This document shows positions 41,955 through 51,767 of a stretch of DNA of 64,000 nt, one piece after another. Every line of letters starts with the position of its first letter. The first letter of the stretch is position 1. Below the pieces are notes generated by a model. It was not told the origin of the DNA. It did no database searches and saw only the letters and a program-made list of their open reading frames with translations. The DNA is from CBDANZ01 sp965197865 (GTDB lineage Bacteria > Acidobacteriota > Vicinamibacteria > Vicinamibacterales > CAVVIG01). The position numbers were made by a program, and so were the translations under genes. The stretch is from the NCBI GenBank assembly GCA_965197865.1, contig CBDANZ010000002.1:124001-188000 (forward strand), written 5' to 3'.

Positions 41955-44744
41955 ATGGAAGATACCTCCATCGACGGGACAACGGCCGTCGAGCATCAGG
42001 TGCTGGACATCGTCGGTTCGCTGGTCGCCGAGCTCAGCGGTCCGGGCAGCCCGGTCGCGCGCGTGCCGACACTGGACGACGCCCTCGACCGGGATCTAGG
42101 CATCAGCAGTCTGGAGCGAGTGGAACTACTGCTCCGGCTCGAGCGCGCCTTCGGCGTTCGCCTGTCCGACGCCGTGATGGCCGAGGCGGCCACGCCGAAG
42201 GAGCTGGTTGCCGCCATCCTTCGCGCGGCTCCGGTCGCCGCGGAAGCGGCGCCTGTGCCGTTCTCACCCGTAACCCCGGGGATGCGTGCTCCCGCCTCCG
42301 CACGAACGCTCACCGACGTCCTGCGCTGGCATGCAGAACGAACGCCCGAGAGGGTCCACATTAGCCTACGCCGCGATGATGGCACAGAGGCGGCAATCAC
42401 TTACAGCGAGCTACTGACCGGTTCGCACCGGGTCAGCGCCGGTCTGCGGGCTCTCGGCGTGAAAGCGGGTGAGCCGGTCGCGCTGATGCTGCGAACCGAG
42501 CAGGCTTTTTTTTACGCATTCCTTGGGGTGCTCTTCTGCGGCGCCGTGCCCGTTCCACTCTATCCGCCGTTCCGGCCCGACGAGCTCGTGGAATACACAC
42601 GGAGGCAGCGAGCGATTCTTGGCAACGCGGGGGCGCGCGTGCTGGTGACGTTTGCCGAAGCTGAGCGGCTCGCCACCCTCATGCGGGCTCAAGCGCACTC
42701 GCTCCAGACGATCACGACAGTCGAACGCCTTGGTGCCGAGCATGGTCACGCCGCTGACGTACGGTCAGGTCCGGATGACCCGGCTCTCATCCAGTACACG
42801 TCTGGAAGCACAGGCGATCCCAAAGGTGTTCTCCTGTCCCACGGCAACCTCCTCGCGAATATTCGGGCGATTGGCGAGGCCATTGATGTTCGCGCTTCCG
42901 ATGTCATCGTCAGCTGGTTGCCCCTGTATCATGACATGGGCTTGATCGGTGCGTGGCTCGGGTCGCTGTATTACGGCGTGCCGATCGCGCTCATGTCGCC
43001 GCTTGCGTTCCTTTCCCGTCCGGCGCGCTGGTTGTGGGCGATTCAGGCGCATCACGGAACACTCTCGCCCGCGCCCAACTTTGCGTTCGATCTGTCGGTC
43101 CGCAAGATCGAAGACAACGAGTTGCAAGGTCTGGATCTCAGTGACTGGCGGCTCGCACTCAATGGATCGGAAGTCGTCAGCCCGGAGACGATCGAACGAT
43201 TTACGAGCCGCTTCGCCCGGTATGGATTCAAGCCTGAAGCGATGTGTCCGGTGTACGGGCTCGCCGAATCGTCGGTCGGGTTGACGATGCCGGATCTTGG
43301 TCGTCTTCCCCGCGTGGATCGCATCGCGCGTGAGCCGTTCGAACGCGCCCGCACGCTACAGCAGGCCGGTCCTGGCGAGTTGCGGGCGCTTCAGTTCGTC
43401 TCATGCGGCCGTCCCCTTCCAGGCCACGACCTTCGCATCGTCGATGCCTCGGGACGGGCGCTGGGGGAGCGCCTCGAAGGTCACATTCAATTCCGCGGCC
43501 CGTCGGTGACGCGTGGGTATTTTAGGAACGCCGAGGCCACGCGCGCGGTCCTTCGGGATGGCTGGATGGACTCCGGTGATCTGGGGTACTGGGCCGACGG
43601 CGAACTGTTCATTACTGGCCGGGAGAAGGACCTCATCATCCAGGGAGGGCGCAACGTCTACGCGCAGGGGGTGGAGGACATCGCCACAACGGTGACAGGC
43701 ATCCGCAAGGGCTGCGTGGCCGCCTTCGGCGTCTACGATCCCGCGCGTGGGACCGAACGTCTCGTCGTCGTCGCCGAAACGAAGGAACGGGATCCAGCCC
43801 GGCGGGTGGCGCTTCGCCAGGCGCTTCTGAATCGACTCGTGGCCGACATCGGCGTCCCGCCCGACGTCGTGGTGATTGCCGACCCTGGCGCCGTGCTCAA
43901 GACGCCAAGCGGAAAGATCCGGCGCAGCGCCACCCGCACCGCCTACGTCAACAACACGCTCGGCGCGAAAAGGTCTGTCCTGGGCCCCCGGCGCCGTCTC
44001 TTGCTGGCGGCCCTCCAGGGTCGAGCAGAACGTTCCGTGCGCTCTGTGGGTCGACTCTTCTACACCGGGTATGTGATTGGCGTGTTAGCCATCTTGCTTC
44101 CCGTAATATGGTTGCACCTGCTCCTCTGCCCGGTAGGCCGTCATGCCTTCCGCGCGGCAAAGCGCTGGTCGCGAATCGCGCTGACGCTGTGCGGTCTTCG
44201 GGTGCGTGTCGAGGGGGTGGACAAGCTGGGTGGAATCCGCTCTGGCATCTTGGTCGCCAACCACGCCAGCTATCTCGATCCGATCGTGTTAATGGCGGCC
44301 GTTCCCTCGGACTTTCATTTTGTGGCCAAGCGGCGGCTCGCCGATTACCCGTTAATCGGCACGGCGATCAGGAAGGCCCAACACGCGACGATCGAGAAAG
44401 CGCATGTGGTGCAGCGGCTCGCTGGCGCCGAGGACATTGCGAAGCTCCTGGATGACGATGAATTGCTGGTGGTCTTTCCAGAGGGAACTTTTGTGCGGTC
44501 CCCTGGACTGCTCACGTTTCGGCTGGGCGCATTCAAGGCGGCCGTCGAAACAGGCCGACCGGTCGTTCCCATCGCGATTCGCGGCACTCGCGAGATCTTG
44601 CCGGACGGCGCCTGGCTGATCCGGCGTGCGTCGATAACTGTGACGATCGGCGTGCCACTGCAGCCGGGTGCCGAAGGATGGCAGGAAATGGTTCGTCTGC
44701 GCGACCTCGCCAGAGACGAGATCGCGCGAGGCGCCGGCGAGTAA
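41955..44744 (+). CDS. Fused acyl carrier protein / acyl-AMP ligase / PlsC acyltransferase
   Basis: ATG 41955, 929 residues. Domain 1 (about 10-92) is an acyl carrier protein with DLGISSLERVELLLRLE; Ser52 is the likely phosphopantetheine site. Domain 2 (about 110-670) is an AMP-forming acyl ligase: LIQYTSGSTGDPKGVLLSHG, WMDSGDLGYWADGELFITGR and the catalytic Lys in TPSGKIRRSATR. After a hydrophobic segment (GYVIGVLAILLPVIWLHLLL) domain 3 (about 745-929) is a PlsC acyltransferase with ILVANHASYLDPIVL (HX4D) and VFPEGTFVRSP. It probably activates a fatty acid, loads it on its own ACP and transfers it to a glycerophospholipid. The order differs from the classical Aas enzyme (PlsC first, no ACP). 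Confidence 0.88.
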   Translation: MEDTSIDGTTAVEHQVLDIVGSLVAELSGPGSPVARVPTLDDALDRDLGISSLERVELLLRLERAFGVRLSDAVMAEAATPKELVAAILRAAPVAAEAAPVPFSPVTPGMRAPASARTLTDVLRWHAERTPERVHISLRRDDGTEAAITYSELLTGSHRVSAGLRALGVKAGEPVALMLRTEQAFFYAFLGVLFCGAVPVPLYPPFRPDELVEYTRRQRAILGNAGARVLVTFAEAERLATLMRAQAHSLQTITTVERLGAEHGHAADVRSGPDDPALIQYTSGSTGDPKGVLLSHGNLLANIRAIGEAIDVRASDVIVSWLPLYHDMGLIGAWLGSLYYGVPIALMSPLAFLSRPARWLWAIQAHHGTLSPAPNFAFDLSVRKIEDNELQGLDLSDWRLALNGSEVVSPETIERFTSRFARYGFKPEAMCPVYGLAESSVGLTMPDLGRLPRVDRIAREPFERARTLQQAGPGELRALQFVSCGRPLPGHDLRIVDASGRALGERLEGHIQFRGPSVTRGYFRNAEATRAVLRDGWMDSGDLGYWADGELFITGREKDLIIQGGRNVYAQGVEDIATTVTGIRKGCVAAFGVYDPARGTERLVVVAETKERDPARRVALRQALLNRLVADIGVPPDVVVIADPGAVLKTPSGKIRRSATRTAYVNNTLGAKRSVLGPRRRLLLAALQGRAERSVRSVGRLFYTGYVIGVLAILLPVIWLHLLLCPVGRHAFRAAKRWSRIALTLCGLRVRVEGVDKLGGIRSGILVANHASYLDPIVLMAAVPSDFHFVAKRRLADYPLIGTAIRKAQHATIEKAHVVQRLAGAEDIAKLLDDDELLVVFPEGTFVRSPGLLTFRLGAFKAAVETGRPVVPIAIRGTREILPDGAWLIRRASITVTIGVPLQPGAEGWQEMVRLRDLARDEIARGAGE

Positions 44745-44747
44745 TTG

Positions 44748-44960
44748 ATGAAGAAGGGTACCGGGGCTGCGTTTGTGATGGCCTGCCTTCTGGTCACGCT
44801 GGCAGCGCAGGAGACGTTTTCGCCGGCACGCTACCGAAGGCGATCGGTCCCTGCCTTGCCGGAGCTGTCTGCTCGTGTCGGCGGAGGCCAGGTGTTCCTG
44901 GAAGTCGCTGTCAGCAGCAGCGGTGATGTTGTAGCCGTGTTCGTAAATTGGGGTCGTTGA
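44748..44960 (+). pseudogene. TonB-like secreted protein, N-terminal fragment
   Basis: ATG 44748, three bases after the acyltransferase stop. MKKGTGAAFVMACLLVTLAA is a signal sequence; SARVGGGQVFLEVAVSSSGD VVAV resembles the start of a TonB C-terminal domain. At about 44925 the sequence runs into the reverse strand of another truncated gene (PHP-like) and stops at 44960. Fusion remnant. Confidence 0.45.
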
Positions 44961-45255
44961 CACTCCGCGATGGGCCGCGATCTTGTGATAGTTCGAGATC
45001 CCGACGACCGCGTAGCCGAGCCCGTGATACGGGCGCACCACTTCGTCGTTGGACTGGCGGCGGCCGTTGGTCAGCCCACCCCAGGCACGGTCGTGCGCGA
45101 GCAGATTCGCGCGCTGCCACGTGCCGCCGAGCTTCCCGTACGGATTTCAGGAAATGTGAGCCGCCGAAGGGCTTCGCGTCGGGAAAGCGGTACACCGGCG
45201 CGCCGGCGTAGGGAAGCGCGATCAGCAGACCGAAGATGACGAGCGCGCGCCTCAT
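44921..45255 (-). pseudogene. PHP-domain-like secreted protein, N-terminal fragment with frameshift
   Basis: ATG 45255 overlaps the cimA stop (TGATG). MRRALVIFGLLIALPYAGAP VYRFPDAKPFGGSHFL, then after an extra base near 45145 NPYGKLGGTWQRANLLAHDR AWGGLTNGRRQSNDEVVRPY and HGLGYAVVGISNYHKIAAHR. The N-L-x-A-H-x-x-A-W-G-G-L-T-N-G block is found in a family of PHP-like acidobacterial proteins. The gene is cut at the junction with the TonB-like fragment. Confidence 0.5.
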
Positions 45256-46826
45256 CACCGAGCTGCCGAGTCCTTGACCAGCGCGTACTCGAGGCTGTCT
45301 ACGAGCGCCTGCAGGCTGGCCTCGACGATGTTGTCGTCGACGCCGACGGTGCCCCACTCGTCGGGGCCGTCGCTCGACTGGACGAGCACACGCGTCCTGG
45401 CGGCCGTGCCGCTGGTCGAGTCGATGATACGCACCTTGTAGTCGGTGAGCCGCACCTGCCCGATCTGCCGATAGAACTTGACGAGGGCGGCGCGGAGCGC
45501 GGCGTCGAGCGCGTTCACCGGGCCGTCGCCGTCGGCCACCGTGTGCGCGAACTCCCTGCCCACTCGTACTTTTACTGTCGCTTCGCACACCGACGTCTTG
45601 CCCTCCCGGCGCAGCGACACGTGGTAGGCGTCCACCACAAACGGCGGCGGCGCATCGGTCAGCACGCGGCGGATCAAGAGTGCCAGCGAGCCGTCCGCCG
45701 CCTCGAACTCGTAGCCCTGGTGCTCGAGATCCTTGATCCAGCTGAGCATCTCACTAAGCTTGGGCGTGCGGTTGGTGACGTCGAACCCGAGCTCGCGCGC
45801 TTTCATCACGATGTTGCTGCGGCCGGCCAGGTCGCTGATCAGCACGTGACGCGTGTTGCCGACAAGCGACGGGTCGATGTGCTCGTAGCTTCTGAGCACC
45901 TTCTGGACGGCGTTCACGTGGGTGCCCCCTTTGTGAGAAAACGCCGCGGCGCCTACCCACGGCTGCCGTGGATTGGGACGGATGTTGGCCGTCTCGTCCA
46001 GAAACTGTGACAGCTCTGTGAGGTGTGACAGCGACTCCGCCGGGACCGAGCGCCGGTTGTACTTGAGGTGCAGGATCGGTATGACGCTCGTGAGATTACA
46101 GTTGCCCGTCCGCTCGCCGTAGCCGTTCAGCGTGCCCTGGATGTGGGTGACACCCGCCTCGAGTGAGGCCAGCGCGTTGGCAACCCCGAGGCCGATGTCG
46201 TCGTGGGTATGGATGCCAAGTTGGACGTTCAGATGGGCGCGCGCATACCTGGTGATCTCCAGAGTCTCTTTCGGCAGCGAGCCGCCATTTGTGTCGCAGA
46301 GCGCGACGACGTCGGCGCCTGCGCGCTCGGCGGCCTGCCAGGTGGCAAGCGCGTACTCGCGATCCGCCTTGGAGCCGTCGAACGCGTGCTCGGCGTCGTA
46401 CACCACGAACTTACCGTGCTCCTTCAGGTGCCGCACCGTGTCGCCGATCATCGCAAGGTTCTCCTCCGGGGTCGTCTGCAGGACCTCGAGCACGTGGAGG
46501 AGCCACGTCTTGCCGAAGATCGTCACGACCGACGTGCCCGCCTCGAGGAGCAGACGGACCTGGTCGTCCCCGTCGACGCGAAGGCCTTTGCGCCGAGTCG
46601 AACCGAACGCGGCCAGTCGGGCGCGACGGAACGTGCGGCGCTTGGCCTGTTCGAGGAACTCGATGTCCCTCGGGTTGCTTCCTGGCCAGCCGCCTTCGAT
46701 GTAATGCACGCCGAAGGCGTCGAGCCGCTCGGCGATTCTCAGCTTGTCGGCGACCGAAAAGGCGATGCCTTCGCCCTGCGTTCCGTCACGCAGCGTGGTG
46801 TCGTAGATTTCGATTTCAGGAGCCAT
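45255..46826 (-). CDS. cimA: (R)-citramalate synthase
   Basis: ATG 46826, about 523 residues. Condenses pyruvate with acetyl-CoA to citramalate, an entry to isoleucine synthesis independent of threonine. HMGL-like TIM barrel: IEIYDTTLRDGTQGEGIAFS, HYIEGGWPGSNPRDIEFLEQ, LGIHTHDDIGLGVANALASL with the metal-binding HxH, and NGYGERTGNCNLTSVIPIL. The C-terminal LeuA regulatory domain covers residues about 390-523. IEGGWPGSNP is typical of CimA rather than 2-isopropylmalate synthase. Intact. The 296 bases upstream hold no clear gene. Confidence 0.9.
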   Translation of the reverse strand: MAPEIEIYDTTLRDGTQGEGIAFSVADKLRIAERLDAFGVHYIEGGWPGSNPRDIEFLEQAKRRTFRRARLAAFGSTRRKGLRVDGDDQVRLLLEAGTSVVTIFGKTWLLHVLEVLQTTPEENLAMIGDTVRHLKEHGKFVVYDAEHAFDGSKADREYALATWQAAERAGADVVALCDTNGGSLPKETLEITRYARAHLNVQLGIHTHDDIGLGVANALASLEAGVTHIQGTLNGYGERTGNCNLTSVIPILHLKYNRRSVPAESLSHLTELSQFLDETANIRPNPRQPWVGAAAFSHKGGTHVNAVQKVLRSYEHIDPSLVGNTRHVLISDLAGRSNIVMKARELGFDVTNRTPKLSEMLSWIKDLEHQGYEFEAADGSLALLIRRVLTDAPPPFVVDAYHVSLRREGKTSVCEATVKVRVGREFAHTVADGDGPVNALDAALRAALVKFYRQIGQVRLTDYKVRIIDSTSGTAARTRVLVQSSDGPDEWGTVGVDDNIVEASLQALVDSLEYALVKDSAAR

Positions 46827-47122
46827 TCCAGTCAACCAATTGTACCGCCTGAGTTTCAAGCGGCGCCACTCCCTCGGATGTGAACCTGACCAGCCGTTAG
46901 GCGACCTCGACACTCTCCAAACTCGTAGCTCGTGCTGCTGGACGACCGGTCAATCTACCTCAACTGTGTCGGCATCGTGCTCTGAGATTTCTTGCCAAAC
47001 CATCCGAACGACGTGCAACAGATCGAAGGTGACGACGCTACTGAAGATGAACAACATCTTCAACGAGGAGGTCCAGCAGCACGTCTTGGGCGACCTGCTC
47101 AAGTTCTCGGGTATCTTCGAGG

Positions 47123-48418
47123 TTAGGTTGAAGATGGGGCCCGAAGCGAAGCATCCAGGAGCTCGACGAGGTGGAGGACGGTTCGTGAGTGACCGGCGGC
47201 CCGTTCGGCGGCGCCAATTTGAAGGATACAGCCGGGATTCGAGGTGACGACGACGTCGGAGTCCGACGCGGCGATGTGCGCAGCCTTGCGCCGGCCGAGC
47301 GCGCCGGCCATCTCGGGTTGAACGAGGTTGAAGATGCCGGCGCTGCCGCAGCAGATGTCGTTTTCGGCCAGTGGAACCAGCGTGATGCCAGGGATCGACC
47401 CGAGGAGCTCGCGTGGCTCACGGCGCACGCCTTGAGCGTGGGCGAGGTGACAGGCGTCGTGATAGGCGACGCGCAAGTTAAGCCGGTGACGGATCGCGCG
47501 GGCGGGAGCCAGGCCGGCCAGCGTCTCACTAATATCACGTACTTTCTCGGAGAACGTGTGCGCGCGCGTCGCCCATGCCGGATCGCCTTTCAGAAGCTGT
47601 CCGTACGTCTTCATCGCTGAGCCACAGCCGGCGGCGTTGACGACGACCTGGTCGACGCCGGTCCGCTCGAAGGCGGCAATTAGCCGGCGCGATAACCCGC
47701 GCGCTTCCTCGTCGCGTCCGGCATGTAGCGCTAGCGCGCCACAGCAACCTTGATCGAGGGGCGCCAATACCTCGCACCCCTCCGCCGCGAGGACTCGCGC
47801 CGACGCCTCGTTGATGTGTCCGAAGAACACTCGCTGCACGCACCCGGTAAGGAGGCCCACGCGCAGACGAGGGGCGCCGGCGGCAGCCGTGCGGACTGGG
47901 AGCCGATCGCGTAACGCGTTCTTGAGCCTGACGCTGGGGGCGAGGGCGATCAAACTGCCGATCTTCCGCGGCAGCAGGCTCAGCACGCGTGGCCAGCGCC
48001 CCAGCGCGCTGATGGCAGCCAGCGGGAGCACCAACAGTCGCAGGCGCGCGGGATATGGAAGCAGGCTGAACAACGCGAACCGGAAGAGCCGATCAAATAG
48101 CGGTCGCCGATGATGGTGCTCAATGGCCGCCCGCGTTTCTTCGACGAGCGGCGCGTACCGCACACCTGAAGGGCAGGCCGTCTCGCAGGCCATGCACCCG
48201 AGGCAGGTGTCGAAGTGGGTCACAAGCGTGTCGGACATCGAGACGCGATCTTCGACGCCGGCCTTCATGAGATAGATGCGGCCGCGCGGCGAGTCCATCT
48301 CCTGTCCGAGGAGCAGGTAGCTCGGGCACACCGGCAGACAGAAGCCGCAGTGCACGCACTTGTCCATCAACGGCTCAAGCGGCGTAAGCGTAGTGAATGC
48401 CGACGCGATTTTCTCCAT
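47123..48418 (-). CDS. glcF: Glycolate oxidase iron-sulfur subunit
   Basis: ATG 48418, 431 residues. Two 4Fe-4S motifs, KCVHCGFCLPVCPSYLLLGQ and CLGCMACETACPSGVRYAPL, then two CCG domains (LTGCVQRVFFGHINEASARV, DQGCCGALALHAG; YHDACHLAHAQGV, ENDICCGSAGIFNLVQPEMA). Passes electrons from GlcD/GlcE to the respiratory chain. The last gene of glcDEF, 45 bp after glcE. Intact. Confidence 0.92.
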   Translation of the reverse strand: MEKIASAFTTLTPLEPLMDKCVHCGFCLPVCPSYLLLGQEMDSPRGRIYLMKAGVEDRVSMSDTLVTHFDTCLGCMACETACPSGVRYAPLVEETRAAIEHHHRRPLFDRLFRFALFSLLPYPARLRLLVLPLAAISALGRWPRVLSLLPRKIGSLIALAPSVRLKNALRDRLPVRTAAAGAPRLRVGLLTGCVQRVFFGHINEASARVLAAEGCEVLAPLDQGCCGALALHAGRDEEARGLSRRLIAAFERTGVDQVVVNAAGCGSAMKTYGQLLKGDPAWATRAHTFSEKVRDISETLAGLAPARAIRHRLNLRVAYHDACHLAHAQGVRREPRELLGSIPGITLVPLAENDICCGSAGIFNLVQPEMAGALGRRKAAHIAASDSDVVVTSNPGCILQIGAAERAAGHSRTVLHLVELLDASLRAPSST

Positions 48419-48463
48419 CCGTAGCCGACCCTTTCAGGGTCGTGGTCCGCCCTACAGCCCCGC

Positions 48464-49771
48464 CTAGAGTCCCCCCGGCCCTCGTCCGGGGTTCAGCGTC
48501 CCGTTGGGGTCGAAGCGCGCTTTCACGGCGCGCATCACTCTCAAGCCGCTGCCGATCTCGCCCCACGGATCGACCAGCACTTTGACTTCTGGCGGCGCCG
48601 ACAGCAGGATTGCGCTGCCGCGCCGGTCGACCGCACACCGCCGCAGGTCCGTCACGACGGCAGCGAGCCGGTCCGCGTCGGCCTCCTCAAGAGGCCTGCG
48701 CTCGGAATGAATATGGACATACAAGACGCCGAGCGCCGCGCGTCCGCCAACGACGTGGCCCACACTGCGGCTGGTCGCCACCTCGATAATGCGTTCCAGC
48801 ACTCCGGCGACGTCGGTAGGGAGAATGGCGACTTTCACGAGAATCCCGTTGACGTCGGCGCGCCAGATGGAGTCCTCGTATTCGCGCCAGAGGCGGTGTT
48901 CGTCTACACCCGCATGAATCATCGCGTTGGCGCCGTGCTGTCGGCACAGGCCACAGACTCTCGCGGCCTGCTCGTCGGCGGCGCGCTCTGTCGTCTCGAA
49001 CCTCACGAGCAACCGATAAGGCGGAGCGTGGAGCTCGACAGACGTGGGCGCGAGTGGACCGGCGGCGACGGCGAGCGCCAGGGCGCCGAGCTGCTGCGGA
49101 TCTGCCAGCGCGGCCACGACCGTCCGCGACGCCGGCGCGAGGGGTGCCAGCTTGAAGGTAGCGCGAGTGACGACCGCGAGGGTGCCGAACGACCCGCACA
49201 GCAGCCGCGCCAAATCGTAACCGGCGACGTTCTTGACGACGCGGCCGCCGGCCTTCGCCACTCGTCCATCCGCGCGCACCATCTCGACGCCGATGATCAA
49301 ATCGCGAGGCGTGCCATGTTTCTGCCGGCGCGCTCCACTGTCGTTGGTGGCGACGACGCCGCCGACGGTGGCGCGATCGAAGGTCGGTGGATCCAGGGGG
49401 AGCCATTGCCGTTCGCGCGCGAGGATCCCGTTGACGGTTTCAAGCGGCGCACCGGAGGCCGCGGTAACCGTGAGGTCGCCCGCGCAGTGATCGATCGGAA
49501 AGCTCAATCGTGCCGTCGACAACACCGCATCGAGGCGGGAGGGCGCCGATCCCCACGAGGCCTTCGTGCCGGCCCCGCGCGGCGCAAGGGCCAGGCGTTC
49601 CACGTCGGCCCACCGCAGCATCGCCGACAAGGTCGGCACATCGGTCGGCTCGAGGACGACGAGCGGCGTGAGGCCGCCGACAACATCCGCACGGCTAGCA
49701 AGGCGCACGCCCTCGCCTCCCCAGAGCCCGGCCGCGGTGTGAGCGAGCGTATCAGGGTCGCGCGGGAGCAT
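48464..49771 (-). CDS. glcE: Glycolate oxidase FAD-binding subunit
   Basis: ATG 49771 overlaps the glcD stop (ATGA). About 435 residues: FAD_binding_4 domain with LALAPRGAGTKASWGSAPSR and ATVGGVVATNDSGARRQKHG, and a FAD-linked oxidase C-terminal region ending RFDPNGTLNPGRGPGGL. The frame is open far upstream through glcD, but the start is fixed by the overlap and length. Part of the glycolate oxidase complex. Intact. Confidence 0.9.
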   Translation of the reverse strand: MLPRDPDTLAHTAAGLWGGEGVRLASRADVVGGLTPLVVLEPTDVPTLSAMLRWADVERLALAPRGAGTKASWGSAPSRLDAVLSTARLSFPIDHCAGDLTVTAASGAPLETVNGILARERQWLPLDPPTFDRATVGGVVATNDSGARRQKHGTPRDLIIGVEMVRADGRVAKAGGRVVKNVAGYDLARLLCGSFGTLAVVTRATFKLAPLAPASRTVVAALADPQQLGALALAVAAGPLAPTSVELHAPPYRLLVRFETTERAADEQAARVCGLCRQHGANAMIHAGVDEHRLWREYEDSIWRADVNGILVKVAILPTDVAGVLERIIEVATSRSVGHVVGGRAALGVLYVHIHSERRPLEEADADRLAAVVTDLRRCAVDRRGSAILLSAPPEVKVLVDPWGEIGSGLRVMRAVKARFDPNGTLNPGRGPGGL

Positions 49772-51219
49772 CAGAACCGCTCGGCTACGCCGGCTCGTTC
49801 GAGCGGGTGCGGGCGATACGGGCCGGGCACTTCGCCGCAGAGGCGCGGCGTCGGGAACACCTTGCCTGGGTTGCAGAGTCCGGCGGGATCGAAGGCGCAT
49901 CGCACGAGCTGCATCGTGTCGAGATCGTCGGGCGTGAACATCCTTGGCATGCTCGCCTTCTTGTCGGCGCCGACGCCATGCTCGCCTGTGATCGAGCCGC
50001 CGGCGTCGATGCAGTAGGTGAGGATCTCGGAGGCGACCTCTTCCGCCTGCGCCGCTTGGCCGGGAATCGATTCGTCGTAGCAGATGAGGGGGTGGAGGTT
50101 GCCGTCGCCCGCGTGAAACACGTTGCCGATGCGGAGGCCCGAACGTTGTTCGAGTGCTCGTATCCGCCGCAGCACGTCCGGCAGCTTCGTACGCGGCACG
50201 ACGCCGTCCTGCACGTAGTAGTTCGGCGAGACGCGACCCATGGCGGCAAACGCGGCCCTGCGACCCTTCCAGATCCGCTCGCGGGCTGCCCCGTCGCGCG
50301 CCACTTCCACCGTGGTTGCACCTTGGCGCCGGCACTCGGCTTCGACGACGGGGAAGAGATCGTCAACCTCGGTCTGCGGTCCATCGAGCTCGACAATCAG
50401 CACCGCGTCCACGTCTGGGAACCCGGGATGCACCGCTGCTTCGGCGGCTTCGATCGTGAGACGATCCATCATCTCGACGGCCGTCGGCACGATGCCCCTG
50501 GCAATGATGGCTGACACCGTCTCGCCGGCCTCGTCGATGGAATCAAATCCCGCAAGCAGTGTCAGCACCGCTTCGGGCCGGCCGAGCAGGCGCAGCGTTG
50601 CTCTTGTGACGACGGCGAGCGTTCCCTCCGAGCCGACGAGAGTCCCCAGCAAATCCAGGCCCGGCGCGTCGGGCGCCGGGCCGCCAAATGACACGAGGTC
50701 TCCGTCGGGCAGCACCGCGTCGACGGCAAGGACGTGATGGACCGTAAATCCGTACTTGAGGCAGTGCGCCCCGCCGGAGTTCTCGGCGATGTTGCCGCCG
50801 ATCGAACAGACGACTTGGCTCGAGGGGTCGGGCGCGTAATAGCACCCCGCGGAAGCGACCTGGCGAGTGATCTCGAGATTGGTCACCCCGGGCTCAACTG
50901 TAATGCGCCGGTTCGGGATATCCACCTCGAGGATGCGGTTCATCCTCGACAGAACAATCAACACGCCGTCGGCCACGGGCAGCACGCCGCCCGACAGACC
51001 CGTGCCGTGCCCCCTCGCGACGAAGGGAACTTGATTCCGATGGCACAGGCGGACGATTGCCTGTACCTCGGATGCGCGCGCAGGAAGAACGACCGCACCC
51101 GGCGTCGCACGCAGGTGTACGAGCGCGTCGGATTCGTAGGTCAGCAGGTCGGCCGGGTCGCGGAGCAGCGCACCGCGGTCGACGAGACGAGCGAGCTCAG
51201 TCAGAAAACGCGGGTCCAT
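49771..51219 (-). CDS. glcD: Glycolate oxidase subunit GlcD
   Basis: ATG 51219 with CTGGAG upstream; 482 residues. Catalytic flavoprotein oxidising glycolate (or D-lactate). FAD-binding VPFVARGHGTGLSGGVLPVA, CSIGGNIAENSGGAHCLKYG, and C-terminal NVFHAGDGNLHPLICYDES with GEHGVGADKKASMPRMF. First gene of glcDEF. Intact. Confidence 0.92.
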   Translation of the reverse strand: MDPRFLTELARLVDRGALLRDPADLLTYESDALVHLRATPGAVVLPARASEVQAIVRLCHRNQVPFVARGHGTGLSGGVLPVADGVLIVLSRMNRILEVDIPNRRITVEPGVTNLEITRQVASAGCYYAPDPSSQVVCSIGGNIAENSGGAHCLKYGFTVHHVLAVDAVLPDGDLVSFGGPAPDAPGLDLLGTLVGSEGTLAVVTRATLRLLGRPEAVLTLLAGFDSIDEAGETVSAIIARGIVPTAVEMMDRLTIEAAEAAVHPGFPDVDAVLIVELDGPQTEVDDLFPVVEAECRRQGATTVEVARDGAARERIWKGRRAAFAAMGRVSPNYYVQDGVVPRTKLPDVLRRIRALEQRSGLRIGNVFHAGDGNLHPLICYDESIPGQAAQAEEVASEILTYCIDAGGSITGEHGVGADKKASMPRMFTPDDLDTMQLVRCAFDPAGLCNPGKVFPTPRLCGEVPGPYRPHPLERAGVAERF

Positions 51220-51370
51220 CTCCAGAACGAGATATTAGGATTTCCAAGGATCTAAGGAATCAAGGACTTTAGAATTTGAGTCGATTATCCTTCAGAAACC
51301 GGGCGGCGCAACCTGTTAGTTGCGCTGGGCAGCGATGCTTCACTCCTCAAGTCCTGAAACATGAAATCAA

Positions 51371-51750
51371 CGAATGATCCTCAGTCCGGCCGGCGTCGAT
51401 GGGGCCGCCGGCTGGCCGATCATGCGCAGAATCCTGCCCGAGTAGTTCACGATAAAGAGTTCGCTGTCGGCATCGACGCCACACGAGCTTACATTGCCGC
51501 GCGCGGCGATGTGATTCATCAGGGTCGACCATGCGCCTCGCCGCCCTCGTCCACCGACAGCGCCACGGGCCACACACGCTTCTGGGAGAAATCCGCGAAG
51601 AAGTGCGGCCCATCCCGCCGGGCCGGTACGAGCTGCGCGCATGGGCCAAAATACTGATACCGCATCGCACGGACCATGAGAGCTGGCAGCGGGTCCCCGA
51701 ACGGGCGGAGCATGAAGTCGGCGCCTGTCCATTTAGACCTCGAAGTCGTC
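51371..51750 (-). pseudogene. PQQ-type sugar dehydrogenase/NHL-like protein, C-terminal remnant
   Basis: The pieces in different frames read MLRPFGDPLPALMVRAMRYQ YFGPC, DGPHFFADFSQKRVWPVALS VDEGGEA and, after a shift, NVSSCGVDADSELFIVNYSG RILRMIG ending TPAGLRIIR-stop. This is the last propeller blade of a soluble glucose-dehydrogenase-like family. The rest is missing and at least one frameshift is present. Confidence 0.5.
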
Positions 51751-51767
51751 GGTCTGGTTGACTGCCA

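Noticed and set aside
47038..47538. 166-residue frame overlapping glcF
   Set aside because: Shadow frame of glcF and its downstream gap.
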